Source: Streptomyces antnestii
GTDB taxonomy: Bacteria; Actinomycetota; Actinomycetes; Streptomycetales; Streptomycetaceae
Length of the DNA: 64,000 bases
Assembly (NCBI RefSeq): GCF_004005495.1
Contig: NZ_RZYA01000002.1
Span: 558,001 to 622,000 of the forward strand
Direction: 5' to 3'
Shown here: positions 16,555-24,827 of the stretch, piece by piece
Layout: the number at the start of each line of letters is the position of its first letter
Numbering within the stretch: position 1 is the first letter of the stretch
Notes under the pieces: model-generated
The model's input: the letters and a program-made list of their open reading frames with translations, nothing else
Told to the model about the DNA's origin: nothing
Database searches by the model: none
Program-made: the position numbers and the translations under genes

Positions 16555-17361
16555 TCACCCGGCAGCCCACTGACCCGTGAACTCGGGTTCCCGCTTCTCG
16601 TTGAAGGCGGCGTACGCGGCCGGTGCGTCCTCGGTCGCGAAGTTGACGACCTGGGCGCGGGCCTCGCTCGCCAGGGCGTCGCGCAGCGTCCGGTCGGCTC
16701 CTTCGTTGAGCAGGGCCTTGTTCTGGGCCTGAGCCACCGGTGGGCCCGCGGCCAGGCGCCGGCCGAGGTCGGCGACGAACTTGTCGAGCTCGGGAAGGCC
16801 GACCAGCCAGGTGACGAGGCCGAGGCGGTGGGCTTCGTCGGCGTCGATCATCTCGGCCAGCAGGGCCAGCCGTTTGGCCTGCTGGAGGCCGACCAGCCTC
16901 GGCAGCTGCCAGGATCCGCCGAAGTCGAGGGAGAGGCCGCGACGGGCGAAGATCTGGGAGAACCGGGCCCGGGGCGTGGCTACGACGAGGTCGCAGCCCA
17001 GGGCCAGGTTCCAGCCGGCTCCGACCGCCACCCCGTCGACCTTCGCCACGGTGGGCTTGGGCAGCTCGTGCAGGCGGAGAGCCACGTCGTTGATCTTTCG
17101 CATCCGGTCCATCGGGTGCGGTGGGGCGGCGTCGCCGGACCGGGTGGACCCGGGCGAGAGGTCGGCCCCGGCGCAGAAGTCGCCCCCGGCGCCGGTGAGT
17201 ACCACCGCCCGCACCCGGGGATCGGTGCCCGCCTCGGTCAGTGCGTCGCCGAGCGCGGTCCACAGCTCGCCGTTGATGGCGTTCTTGCGGCGGGGGCGGT
17301 TCAACGTGAGCGTCAGGACACCGTCGGTGCGATCGGTCAGCAGAACGGGCTCGTCGGACAT
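16555..17361 (-). CDS. Enoyl-CoA hydratase/isomerase family protein (PaaG-like)
   Basis: 268-residue crotonase. TLNRPRRKNAINGELW, DFCAGADLSPG and VAVGAGWNLALGCD mark the fold. The active-site segment FARRGLSLDFGGSW replaces the classical hydratase Glu and has the L-x-x-D-x-G-G-S-W form of PaaG/delta-isomerase members. Double-bond isomerisation is therefore at least as likely as hydration. ATG at 17361 follows GGAAGG. Upstream, across a 57-bp gap containing box A7, lies an MFS gene on the same strand. Confidence 0.87.
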   Translation of the reverse strand: MSDEPVLLTDRTDGVLTLTLNRPRRKNAINGELWTALGDALTEAGTDPRVRAVVLTGAGGDFCAGADLSPGSTRSGDAAPPHPMDRMRKINDVALRLHELPKPTVAKVDGVAVGAGWNLALGCDLVVATPRARFSQIFARRGLSLDFGGSWQLPRLVGLQQAKRLALLAEMIDADEAHRLGLVTWLVGLPELDKFVADLGRRLAAGPPVAQAQNKALLNEGADRTLRDALASEARAQVVNFATEDAPAAYAAFNEKREPEFTGQWAAG

Positions 17362-17408
17362 GGCGGGGCCCACCTTCCTGGCAACGTGGAGCAGCGATCG
17401 AAAATTAG

Positions 17409-17422
17409 CGAACAATCGTTAA
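17409..17422. promoter_or_regulatory. AACGATTGTT operator (box A7), overlapping the MFS stop codon
   Basis: Read on the minus strand this is TTAACGATTGTTCG, one change from the consensus. It lies 48 bases before the hydratase ATG at 17361, and the TAA stop of the MFS gene is part of it. It marks the right-hand edge of the box-A regulon. Confidence 0.6.
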
Positions 17423-18630
17423 GTAGTCAATCGCGGGCCGGGATGGGCCGGGGTGGGCGGGACCGGACGGGTCCGGTCCCGCCAGGCGGGCACCGACGCC
17501 GTGAGCATCACGGCGGCGGTGAGGGCGAAAGCCCAGGGGTATCCGGTGTGAGGTGCCAGGGCGCCGAAGGCGAGGGCGCCCGCGCCCATGCCGGCGTCGT
17601 ACGCGAAATTCCACAGGGCGGTGACGGTGGCGTGCCCGGCCGAGGGGACCCGCCCGTACATCAGCGTCAGGGTGGCGTTCTGCATGAGGCCGAAGCCGAT
17701 GCCGAAGAGGGCGACGCCGGCCAGGACGGCGGCAGGGCTCGCCGTGAACGCGGTGAGCAGCATGCCCGCGGCACACACGAGCAGGCCGGGCAGGACAAGG
17801 CCGGACGGGTCGCGCCGGTCGCCGTGCCGGCCCGCGGCCCAGCGGGCAGCCATCGCCGCCGCGCTCTGCACGAACAACGCGGCGGTCACCACCTCGGCGG
17901 ACGCCGCGGGGACGGCGAGCGGCAGGAAGGTCACGACGATGCCCGCTCCCAGTGCGGTGGCCGTGAAGACGGCAACAGGCCGCATCAGAGCGGCCGTTCG
18001 CAGCCCCGCGGCCACCCCCACCGCGTGTCCCACGCCCAGCTCGCGGTCGGGGAGCCCCGGAACGGCGGCGATCGAGGCCAATGCGATGAGGCCGCCGGCC
18101 ACGCAGATCGGCGTGTACCCCACCTGCTCGACGAGCCACACACCCAACGGCAGCCCCACCAGCGACGGCACACCGGACACGATGCCGACCAGCGCCAGGC
18201 CCTCGCCCCGCCGCTCCGGCGGAATGAGCGAAACCGTCAGCGCGCCGCCCGCGACGATGGTGACGGCGAAACCGAGGCCGCGGACCAGGCAGACCGCCAC
18301 GATCCAGAGCATGCTCCCGGACAGCGTGAGCACCAGCGCGGGCGCGCCCAGCAGGAAGAGCCCGGCCGCCAGCGCGACCCGGTAGCCGAAGCGGGACACG
18401 AGACGGGGCGCGGCCAGCTCGCCGATGACCGTCGTGAGCATCAGCGCCCCGGTCGCCAGGCCCGCCGAACTCCCGCCCCCACCAGCCGAATCGGCGTAGA
18501 TCGGAACGACGGACAGCAGCAGGAACAGGCTCGTCGACGCGCCGATGATGGAGACGAAACGCAGCAGCAGGGGAGTGGTCACCAGTGGCGGCCGGCCCGA
18601 CGCGGGCGGTGGGTTCGTTGTCACGGTCAT
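17419..18630 (-). CDS. MFS transporter
   Basis: About 403 residues with 12 predicted hydrophobic segments, for example SIIGASTSLFLLLSVVPIY and GLFLLGAPALVLTL. The family loop RFGYRVALAAG stands between helices 2 and 3. Such divergent MFS genes next to MocR regulators are usually efflux or amino-compound transporters controlled by that MocR. The start is uncertain: ATG at 18630 has no clear ribosome site and could be near leaderless, while a GTG at 18660 would add ten residues. The stop lies inside box A7. Confidence 0.85.
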   Translation of the reverse strand: MTVTTNPPPASGRPPLVTTPLLLRFVSIIGASTSLFLLLSVVPIYADSAGGGGSSAGLATGALMLTTVIGELAAPRLVSRFGYRVALAAGLFLLGAPALVLTLSGSMLWIVAVCLVRGLGFAVTIVAGGALTVSLIPPERRGEGLALVGIVSGVPSLVGLPLGVWLVEQVGYTPICVAGGLIALASIAAVPGLPDRELGVGHAVGVAAGLRTAALMRPVAVFTATALGAGIVVTFLPLAVPAASAEVVTAALFVQSAAAMAARWAAGRHGDRRDPSGLVLPGLLVCAAGMLLTAFTASPAAVLAGVALFGIGFGLMQNATLTLMYGRVPSAGHATVTALWNFAYDAGMGAGALAFGALAPHTGYPWAFALTAAVMLTASVPAWRDRTRPVPPTPAHPGPRLTT

Positions 18631-18677
18631 GAACGCGACGGTAGGAGCCGAGCGGACCACCGGTAAGGTCCAATTCC

Positions 18678-20099
18678 ATGTCGCTCAAGTGGTCCGGTCT
18701 GTCACCGGAGTTGTTGCTGACGCTCGACAGGCGGAGCGCCGAGCCGCTGCGCTGCCAGGTCGAACGCCAGGTGCGCGAAGCCATCCGCACCCAGCGGCTC
18801 CAGGCCGGCGAGCGGCTGCCGTCCTCTCGCGAGCTCGCGCGCGCGCTCGGCCTCTCGCGGGGCGTCGTCCAGGACTGCTACGCCCAGCTCCAGGCCGAGG
18901 GATACCTCGTGACGCGAGTGGGATCCGCCACGCGCGTCGCGGCGTGCGCCGACGTGCCGGCCACGCCCAGGACCGCGCCGACGCCCCCGGCGGCACCCCC
19001 ACGGCTGCTCGCCGACTTCCGGGCGGCCGTCCCGCACCTGGGCGGATTCCCGCTCGACGACTGGCTGCGGGCGTTGCGTGAAGCCGGACGCGGCCTCCCG
19101 ACGGCAGACCTCGACTACGGCGATCCACGCGGCAGCGCCGTACTGCGCGAGGTCGTCGCGGGCTACCTGCGGCGGGTGCGCGCCGCAGCCGCGGACCCCG
19201 AACACCTCGTGGTCTGCGCCGGCTACGCCCAGGGTCTCGACCTGGCCCTGCGCACCCTGGCCAGGACGGGTGTCGACACGGTGGCGTACGAGGATCCCGG
19301 GTCGCCCGCCTCCATCGGGGCGGCCGCCGAGGCGGCGGGCCTGTCGGCGGTCCCGGTTCCGGTGGACGAGCACGGCCTCGACGTCCGGGCGCTGGCCGCC
19401 ACCCGTGCGCGGGCCGTCATCGTGACCCCGGCGCACCAGTGGCCGACCGGTGTGGCCATGGCTCCCGACCGGCGGCTGGAACTGATCAAGTGGGCCGAGC
19501 GGCAAGGTGCGTTCGTCATCGAGGACGACTACGACGCGGAGTTCCGCTACGACCGCGAACCCATCGGCTGCCTGCAAGGGCTGGCGGCCGACCGCGTGAT
19601 CAGCATCGGCACCGTCAGCAAATCCCTCGCACCGGCACTGCGGATCGGCTGGATGCTGTGCCCGCCCGCGCTCGCCGGAGAGATCAGCACGGCGAAGTAC
19701 CTCAGCGACCGGGGCTCACCCGTGCTCGATCAACTCGCCCTGGCCAGGCTCATAGAGTCGGGCCGCTACGATCGGCACCTGCGCCGCATGCGCACGACGT
19801 ACGCGGCCCGGCGCCGCGCCCTGACCGCCGCGCTCGCCACGCACGCGCCCGGGGTCGCGGTGACCGGTCTCGCCGCCGGGTTCCACGCCGTCGCACACCT
19901 CGGCGAGGGCACGGACGAGCAGGGCGTCATCGCCGCCGCCCGCGCCAGGTCCGTGGGTCTCTACGGCATGAGCGAGTGCCGCTCGACGGCACGCCGCAGC
20001 GACGGGCCTGCGCAACTGGTCCTGGGCTTCGGCGACGTGAGCGAGAGCGCCATCGCGGAAGGCATCGCGGCGATCGGGGATCTGCTGGCGGGACCGTGA
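18678..20099 (+). CDS. MocR/PdxR-type regulator (GntR helix-turn-helix fused to aminotransferase domain)
   Basis: 473 residues. The N-terminal winged helix (REAIRTQRLQAGERLPSSRELARALGLSRGVVQDCYAQLQAEGYLV) is GntR-like. From about residue 115 the chain is a fold-type I aminotransferase domain. The PLP-contacting DDYDAEFRYDRE is present, and the Schiff-base Lys is at about 314 in GTVSKSLAPALRIGW. Such proteins sense PLP or an amino compound and control a divergent gene, here the MFS transporter only about 50-60 bases away. Nothing links it to the acyl-CoA genes. Confidence 0.9.
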   Translation: MSLKWSGLSPELLLTLDRRSAEPLRCQVERQVREAIRTQRLQAGERLPSSRELARALGLSRGVVQDCYAQLQAEGYLVTRVGSATRVAACADVPATPRTAPTPPAAPPRLLADFRAAVPHLGGFPLDDWLRALREAGRGLPTADLDYGDPRGSAVLREVVAGYLRRVRAAAADPEHLVVCAGYAQGLDLALRTLARTGVDTVAYEDPGSPASIGAAAEAAGLSAVPVPVDEHGLDVRALAATRARAVIVTPAHQWPTGVAMAPDRRLELIKWAERQGAFVIEDDYDAEFRYDREPIGCLQGLAADRVISIGTVSKSLAPALRIGWMLCPPALAGEISTAKYLSDRGSPVLDQLALARLIESGRYDRHLRRMRTTYAARRRALTAALATHAPGVAVTGLAAGFHAVAHLGEGTDEQGVIAAARARSVGLYGMSECRSTARRSDGPAQLVLGFGDVSESAIAEGIAAIGDLLAGP

Positions 20100-20495
20100 C
20101 GCCCGCGCGCCTTCCCCTGCCGCCCGCCCTCCCAGCCGACCGCTGGAGAAGTCAGCCTCGGCCGGCCCACCCGACAGCGTCTGAATTGAGCCTCTTTCGT
20201 ACCGCCGGCGCCGCGCGTCTGCCGCACCGCATATGGGCCCCGCCCCGCCCGTCGTAGTCGCCACGTCACCGCTTCCGGCTGTCCGGATCTCGTCGCTGCC
20301 CCCGCTCGCTTGTCAGTGGCGTGCGCGAGGGTGCGGTCCCTCGATCCTGTCCAGGTCGTCGGAGGCACCCGTTGCAGGCGAAGCACACAGCTGTGCAATC
20401 CCCCATCAGGGCTACGACCCGACCCGCGTCACCAACACGAGGGAATTCGAAAACGCGGCAGCCGCGCGGAGCCCCGAAGTCGCAAGGCCGAGCGC
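20100..20495. other. Gene-poor stretch before the peptide ORFs
   Basis: About 400 bases without a convincing gene on either strand. The base composition is less GC-extreme than the flanking coding DNA, with patches such as GAGGGAATTCGAAAACG near 20440. The region could hold the promoter of the following peptide/kinase/exporter row. No operator from the three catabolic families occurs here. Confidence 0.5.
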
Positions 20496-20642
20496 ATGAC
20501 CTTCGAACTCGTGCGCGACTTGTCGCTCGTCCCGCACCCGTGTCGGCGCTGTGATCAGCAGCGTTGTCCGGTGTGCTGCACCCACCCCTCTCGACCAAGG
20601 AGTAGCCGTGAATCCTGTGCTCGCCCTTCCCGCCCTTCGTGA
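20496..20642 (+). CDS. Candidate small Cys-rich peptide ORF (48 aa), uncertain
   Basis: A 48-codon frame from ATG at 20496 with AAGG about 9 bases upstream. Six cysteines occur, five clustered in PCRRCDQQRCPVCC (residues 15-28). The frame overlaps the start of the 50-residue ORF at 20608 in another frame. Cys codons are mostly TGT and several others are T-ending, unlike normal genes of this genome. This may mean it is not real, or that it is a fast-evolving precursor. I do not recognise the sequence; it competes with the 20608 ORF as the first product of this row. Confidence 0.3.
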   Translation: MTFELVRDLSLVPHPCRRCDQQRCPVCCTHPSRPRSSRESCARPSRPS

Positions 20643-20760
20643 CGTGTTCGAAAATCCGCCTGCCCAGCTCGCCGCGAGGGCCGTACTGCGGCGCCCCGTG
20701 GACGTGCGTCGCAGCCTGTTCGCCGCCGCGTCACACCCGTCATCGAGGTGGGGCGCATGA
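20608..20760 (+). CDS. Small peptide ORF (50 aa) coupled to the kinase-like gene
   Basis: GTG at 20608 is preceded by AAGGAG with ideal spacing. The 50-codon frame ends in TGA overlapping the next ATG (ATGA). It begins MNPVLALPALRDVFENPP and ends with Ser/Ala/His/Trp residues (FAAASHPSSRWGA). There is no signal peptide or membrane segment. A short helical N-terminal half followed by a small-residue C-terminal end is the layout of a modified-peptide precursor. The tight coupling to a kinase-like protein, an exporter and a methyltransferase supports that reading, but it is inference. It could also be a translational leader for the kinase-like gene. Confidence 0.55.
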   Translation: MNPVLALPALRDVFENPPAQLAARAVLRRPVDVRRSLFAAASHPSSRWGA

Positions 20761-21644
20761 CCGTCCTGACGCTGCCCTCGCCGACGCTCATGTCCTGGGC
20801 GCACAAGGAGCTCGGCCCCCTGCCGACGCCCCCGGTGGACGTCTCGCACCCGCGCGTGAACTCCCGCGTGTGGGAGCTGACCCGCCCGAGCCGCGTACGG
20901 GTCTTCCTGAAGGTCTCCCCGAACCCGGTCACGTACCAGCGCGAGACCTTCGCCCTGCGTCACGCGGTCCCCGCCCTCGGCGCCCACCGCGCACCCCAGC
21001 TGATCGCCTCCCATCCTCAGCACCTGGCCCTGCTGGTCACCGCCGTCGACGGCAGGCCGATCAAGCAACTCACCCCGTCCGCGGCCGAAGAGGCCGAGGC
21101 GCACCGTCAGGGCGGCCTGCTGCTGGCCCGACTGCACGCGGCCGGCGACCTGACCGGGCCGCGCCGCGCCGAGGCCGAGCGCGCCCTGACGGACGCGGCG
21201 GCCGGAGCCGAGGACCGTCTCACCGCGGCCGGTGACCGGCTCACCCCCGACGAACGCGACCTCGTACGCGCCTGCGCAGCGCACCTGTCCCAACTACCGC
21301 CGCTCCCCCTCGCGTTCATCCACGGTGACGCCTGGCCGAGAAACCTGCTGTGGAACGGCGCCACAGCGGCGTGGATCGACTTCGAGCGCGCACGGTTCAC
21401 CGCGGTCGTCCAGGACCTCGTGCCACTGGCCTGCGCCGTATGGCCCGGCCGCCCCGACCTGCGTGCAGCGTTCTTCGCCGGATACGGCCGCACCCTGACC
21501 GCGTCCGAAGACGCGGCCCTGACGTGCCTGTCCGCACTGGACGCGGTCAGCTGCCTGCGCTGGGGCCCGGATCACGGAGATCCGCAGGTCACCGCGCGCG
21601 GCAGGCGCACCCTGGACCGGCTGACGGGGGAGGTGCGCCGGTGA
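20757..21644 (+). CDS. APH-fold phosphotransferase-like protein
   Basis: 295 residues with aminoglycoside/choline-kinase fold motifs: a conserved Lys in VFLKVS (about 52), Glu in QRETFALRH, the catalytic loop HGDAWPRN at 189-196, and the metal-binding DFE at 208-210. All key residues of an active phosphotransferase are present. The start ATG overlaps the stop of the 50-residue ORF, and its stop overlaps the GTG of the ABC exporter. In some RiPP systems APH-fold enzymes phosphorylate Ser/Thr of a precursor before elimination. Here the substrate could be the peptide or a small molecule; an antibiotic-resistance kinase is the alternative. Confidence 0.82.
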   Translation: MTVLTLPSPTLMSWAHKELGPLPTPPVDVSHPRVNSRVWELTRPSRVRVFLKVSPNPVTYQRETFALRHAVPALGAHRAPQLIASHPQHLALLVTAVDGRPIKQLTPSAAEEAEAHRQGGLLLARLHAAGDLTGPRRAEAERALTDAAAGAEDRLTAAGDRLTPDERDLVRACAAHLSQLPPLPLAFIHGDAWPRNLLWNGATAAWIDFERARFTAVVQDLVPLACAVWPGRPDLRAAFFAGYGRTLTASEDAALTCLSALDAVSCLRWGPDHGDPQVTARGRRTLDRLTGEVRR

Positions 21645-23686
21645 CCGGGACCACGAACGCCCGGCACGGCGGGAGCGGGGAACGCGCGCGGAGGGGCTTG
21701 CTGCGCCGTCCACGAATGGAAGAACCGAAGGTCTCGGCCGCGGAGGAGGAGCTGTTCGGCGGGCCCCTGCGGTACGACATGGGGTGGAACGAGCACGAGC
21801 GTGCCCGCCTTGAGACATCCCTGCTCACGGCGTTGCGGGCGATGCCGCGCGTGGCCTGGTCGACACTGCGGCGGGCCTGGCGGGCGGATCGGAACGCGCT
21901 GCTCGTCGTCGGCGTGAGCGAGATCGGGCAGGGGATCGTGGCGGCCGTGCAGCTGCTCGTCCTCAATGCGATCATGCACGCCCTGCTCACCCCCGGCACG
22001 GCGACCGAGCGCGTGCGTTCCGCGGTGCCCGCGATGATCGTCGGCGCCGTCGTCGCCGGCGTCAACTCCGTGCTGGCCAGCCTGTCCACGTCACGCGCCG
22101 GTCGTCTGGAACCGCTCGTCGAACGCGTGGTCACCGTCGAATACCTGGAGACCGCCCAGGCGGCCGAGCTCGAGGCGATCGAGGACCCGGCCTACCGGCG
22201 ACTGCTCGACATCGCGTACTACGGTGCCGCCTCCGCCCGCCGGATGATCTCCCTGTGCGTCGCCGCGTTGAACGGGGCCATCGCGCTCGTCTCGACCGCC
22301 GGCATTCTCAGCGTGCTCCACTGGGCACTGTTCCCGATGCTCCTGCTGATCGTGGCGCCGCGCGGCTGGGGCGCGATGCGGGTGGCGCAGCGCCGCTACA
22401 TCTCCGTCCAGACCTGGGTCGAGCACCTGCGCGCCAGCCGTCTGATCGCCAATCTGCTCACCGAACGGAGCGCAGCCCAAGAGGTACGGCTGCACGCCGT
22501 GGGCCCGTTCCTGCTCGACCGCTATCGCGACATGGCCGAGAGCGCCGAGGCCGAGCAGAAGCAGCTCGCCGACAGGAAGGCCGCGACCGAGCTGACGGCG
22601 ACGGCCCTGTCCGGCCTGGCGACCACCGCTACGTACGGCGTCATGCTCTGGCTGATCACGGCGGGGCAGATGAGTCTGGCCGTCGCCACGACCGCCGTGT
22701 ACGCCATCCGGTCGGGGTCGGCGGGTCTCGGATCTCTGGTCATGAACATCAACAGCCTTCACGAGGAGGCCCTGTACGTCCAGGATCACGTGAAGTTCGT
22801 GGAGGAGTCAGGCCGGCGCACCCTCCCCACCGGCGGCAGGGAACTTCCCGACCGTATCGACGCGGTGGTGCTGGACAGGGTGACCTACCGCTACCCGGAC
22901 CGGGAGCACCCGGCCCTCGACGCGGCCTCGCTGACCGTACCGATGGGCTCCGTCGTCGCGGTCGTGGGCGAGAACGGAAGCGGCAAGTCCACCCTGATGA
23001 AGGTCATCAGCGGACTCCTGACCCCGCAGTCCGGCTCCGTCCACTGGGGCGGCGTCCCGGTCCAGGACCTCGACAGGCCCCGACTGTTCGAGCGGGTCAG
23101 CCAGTTGACCCAGGACTTCCAGCGCTGGCCGTTCACGGCGGCGCTGAACATCCGCATCGGGCGCCCGGGCCATGCGGCGACGTCGGAGGACCTGAAGCCG
23201 TCCGTGGATTACGCCGCGGCGCAGTCCGTCATCGAGAAACTGCCGGGCGGAATGGGCACGTTGCTCGCACGGCAGTTCCGCGGCGGGGGCGAGCTGTCCG
23301 GTGGCGAGTGGCAGAAGGTCGGCCTGGCGCGCACCCATTGGCGTACGAAGACGTGTACGGCGGACAGCGTGCTGATCGTCGACGAGCCGACGTCCGCACT
23401 GGACCCGGAGGCCGAGATCGAGGCCTTCGACCGCATCCGCGACCTGGCCGCTCCCCACCGGGCCGTCGTGCTGGTCACCCACCGCATGTCCGGCGTGCGC
23501 TGGGCCGACCTCATCTACGTCCTGCGCAGGGGCCGCGTCGTGGAGCAGGGCACCCACGCCGAACTGCTCGCCGCCAACGGGCGTTACGCGGCGATGTTCC
23601 GCACCCAGGCGGCCCAGTACGGACACGACGACCACCCCGTCACCATGCCCGCCCCTGCCCGCCCACCCGCCTCCGAACCCGCATGA
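21641..23686 (+). CDS. ABC transporter, fused membrane and ATPase domains
   Basis: 681 residues. After a soluble, charged N-terminus of about 80 residues come the membrane helices (for example LLVVGVSEIGQGIVAAVQLLV) to about residue 390. A nucleotide-binding domain follows with Walker A GENGSGKST (about 443-451), signature LSGGE (about 551), Walker B VLIVDEP (about 580) and a switch His (LVTHRMS). This is the architecture of a homodimeric type IV exporter. It lacks the N-terminal C39 peptidase seen in double-glycine peptide exporters. GTG at 21641 overlaps the kinase-like gene's TGA and follows GGGGGAGG. It probably exports the product made by the flanking genes. Confidence 0.88.
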   Translation: MTGTTNARHGGSGERARRGLLRRPRMEEPKVSAAEEELFGGPLRYDMGWNEHERARLETSLLTALRAMPRVAWSTLRRAWRADRNALLVVGVSEIGQGIVAAVQLLVLNAIMHALLTPGTATERVRSAVPAMIVGAVVAGVNSVLASLSTSRAGRLEPLVERVVTVEYLETAQAAELEAIEDPAYRRLLDIAYYGAASARRMISLCVAALNGAIALVSTAGILSVLHWALFPMLLLIVAPRGWGAMRVAQRRYISVQTWVEHLRASRLIANLLTERSAAQEVRLHAVGPFLLDRYRDMAESAEAEQKQLADRKAATELTATALSGLATTATYGVMLWLITAGQMSLAVATTAVYAIRSGSAGLGSLVMNINSLHEEALYVQDHVKFVEESGRRTLPTGGRELPDRIDAVVLDRVTYRYPDREHPALDAASLTVPMGSVVAVVGENGSGKSTLMKVISGLLTPQSGSVHWGGVPVQDLDRPRLFERVSQLTQDFQRWPFTAALNIRIGRPGHAATSEDLKPSVDYAAAQSVIEKLPGGMGTLLARQFRGGGELSGGEWQKVGLARTHWRTKTCTADSVLIVDEPTSALDPEAEIEAFDRIRDLAAPHRAVVLVTHRMSGVRWADLIYVLRRGRVVEQGTHAELLAANGRYAAMFRTQAAQYGHDDHPVTMPAPARPPASEPA

Positions 23687-23763
23687 CGGTAACCACAGGT
23701 CAGGCAACAGGCCCCGGGCAACAAGGCCCCTCGTCATCCATCCGCACCCCTCAGGAGCACACC

Positions 23764-24477
23764 GTGTCCGTCGCGGACCGCAACAAAGAAGCCTGGACCC
23801 TCTACGGCCGACGACAGCTCGACCACGGGTTCCTGCCACCCGTCCCGGAGACGATCGTGTGGGGTCCATGGAACGGTGTCGGCCCCGGCACCGAGGTACT
23901 CGGGGAGCTGACCGGTAAACGCGTGCTGGACATCGGCTCCGGACCGGGCCACCACGCCGTCCACCTGGCCCGGAACCACGGTGCGCGCGTCACCGCGATC
24001 GAGCAGTCCGCCACCCAGCACGAACGCGCCACCACCCGGTTCGCCACGGAGCCAGGCGTCCGGTGGGTGCACGGCGAGGTCATCGAGCACCTGCACGCCG
24101 CCGACCCGTACGAGGCCGCGTACGCCGTAGGAAGCCTGGCCTACGTCGATCCGCACGAACTGCTGCCCGCCCTCCGCGACGGCCTGACGCCGCACGCCCC
24201 GCTGATCTTCTCCGTCATCCATACGGATCTGCACGGCCGCGGCCCGTCCACCGGCGTCGAGCCGCGCGAGCAGCAGGTCCTGTTGCGTGACGAGCCCCCG
24301 ATCCCGGTGGAGATGTGGGTCCTGACACCTCACCTCTGGGAGGACCTGCTCACCGCGTACGGCTTCCGGGTGGAAGAGGTGCAGCTGCTGACCGCTCCCG
24401 ACACGGACAGCCCCGTCGTCCAGCAACTCATCAGGGCGCGCCGTGCGCCGGCCGACACGGGCGAAGCGGGTTGGTGA
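23764..24477 (+). CDS. Class I SAM-dependent methyltransferase
   Basis: 237 residues. SAM-binding motif I is VLDIGSGPGHHAVHLA (about residues 53-68), followed by the acidic end of strand 2 (VTAIEQS) and the AAYAVGSLAYVD motif IV region. The N-terminal segment (NKEAWTLYGRRQLDHGFLPPVPETIVWGPW) is a substrate cap without a recognisable family signature. GTG at 23764 was chosen because the methyltransferase pattern starts there and it lies 77 bases after the exporter stop. The acceptor is unknown; context suggests the peptide or the compound exported by the ABC protein. Confidence 0.85.
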   Translation: MSVADRNKEAWTLYGRRQLDHGFLPPVPETIVWGPWNGVGPGTEVLGELTGKRVLDIGSGPGHHAVHLARNHGARVTAIEQSATQHERATTRFATEPGVRWVHGEVIEHLHAADPYEAAYAVGSLAYVDPHELLPALRDGLTPHAPLIFSVIHTDLHGRGPSTGVEPREQQVLLRDEPPIPVEMWVLTPHLWEDLLTAYGFRVEEVQLLTAPDTDSPVVQQLIRARRAPADTGEAGW

Positions 24478-24542
24478 GTGAGGCGTGGTCGTGACTGTGG
24501 AGGGGCAGGGCTCGGGCGTGCGGGTGAGGAAGGGGAGCGGGG

Positions 24543-24812
24543 ATGGGGCAGTACGAGACGGACAAGGCGAAGTTCGAACGCGAGCAGGCGCTGGCCCATG
24601 TGGCCAGGGCCGGTGCTCAGCGTGAGGCGGGCCGGCCGGTGTTCGTCGTGAACGCGCGGATCATTGACTCGGATGTGATGGCGGAGGTGATCTACGGCAT
24701 CGAGGAGCGAGGCTGGGCGCTGGACAAGATGAGCACGGACGCCTTCACGGACACGTACGGGAGGGTGACACAGATGGTGTTCATGGTCTTCCGGGCGGCG
24801 GCGGCCCGGTAG
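24543..24812 (+). CDS. Small conserved-looking protein of unknown function (89 aa)
   Basis: The ATG at 24543 follows AAGGGGAG. The protein is 89 residues with a helical charged N-terminus (YETDKAKFEREQALAHVARA) and a compact alpha/beta C-terminal half (VFVVNARIIDSDVMAEVIYGIEERGW ... TQMVFMVFRAA). This could be a small partner or chaperone protein. No Cys, metal motif or signal peptide is visible. It ends 16 bases before the stop of the converging methyltransferase at 24828. I do not recognise it. Confidence 0.65.
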   Translation: MGQYETDKAKFEREQALAHVARAGAQREAGRPVFVVNARIIDSDVMAEVIYGIEERGWALDKMSTDAFTDTYGRVTQMVFMVFRAAAAR

Positions 24813-24827
24813 CCGTTTCGTCGGGCG

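Noticed and set aside
20757..24477. Class V lanthipeptide cluster
   Set aside because: The APH-like protein and methyltransferase fit, but no HopA1-like partner, protease or Thr/Cys-rich precursor core is visible, so the specific assignment is not supported.
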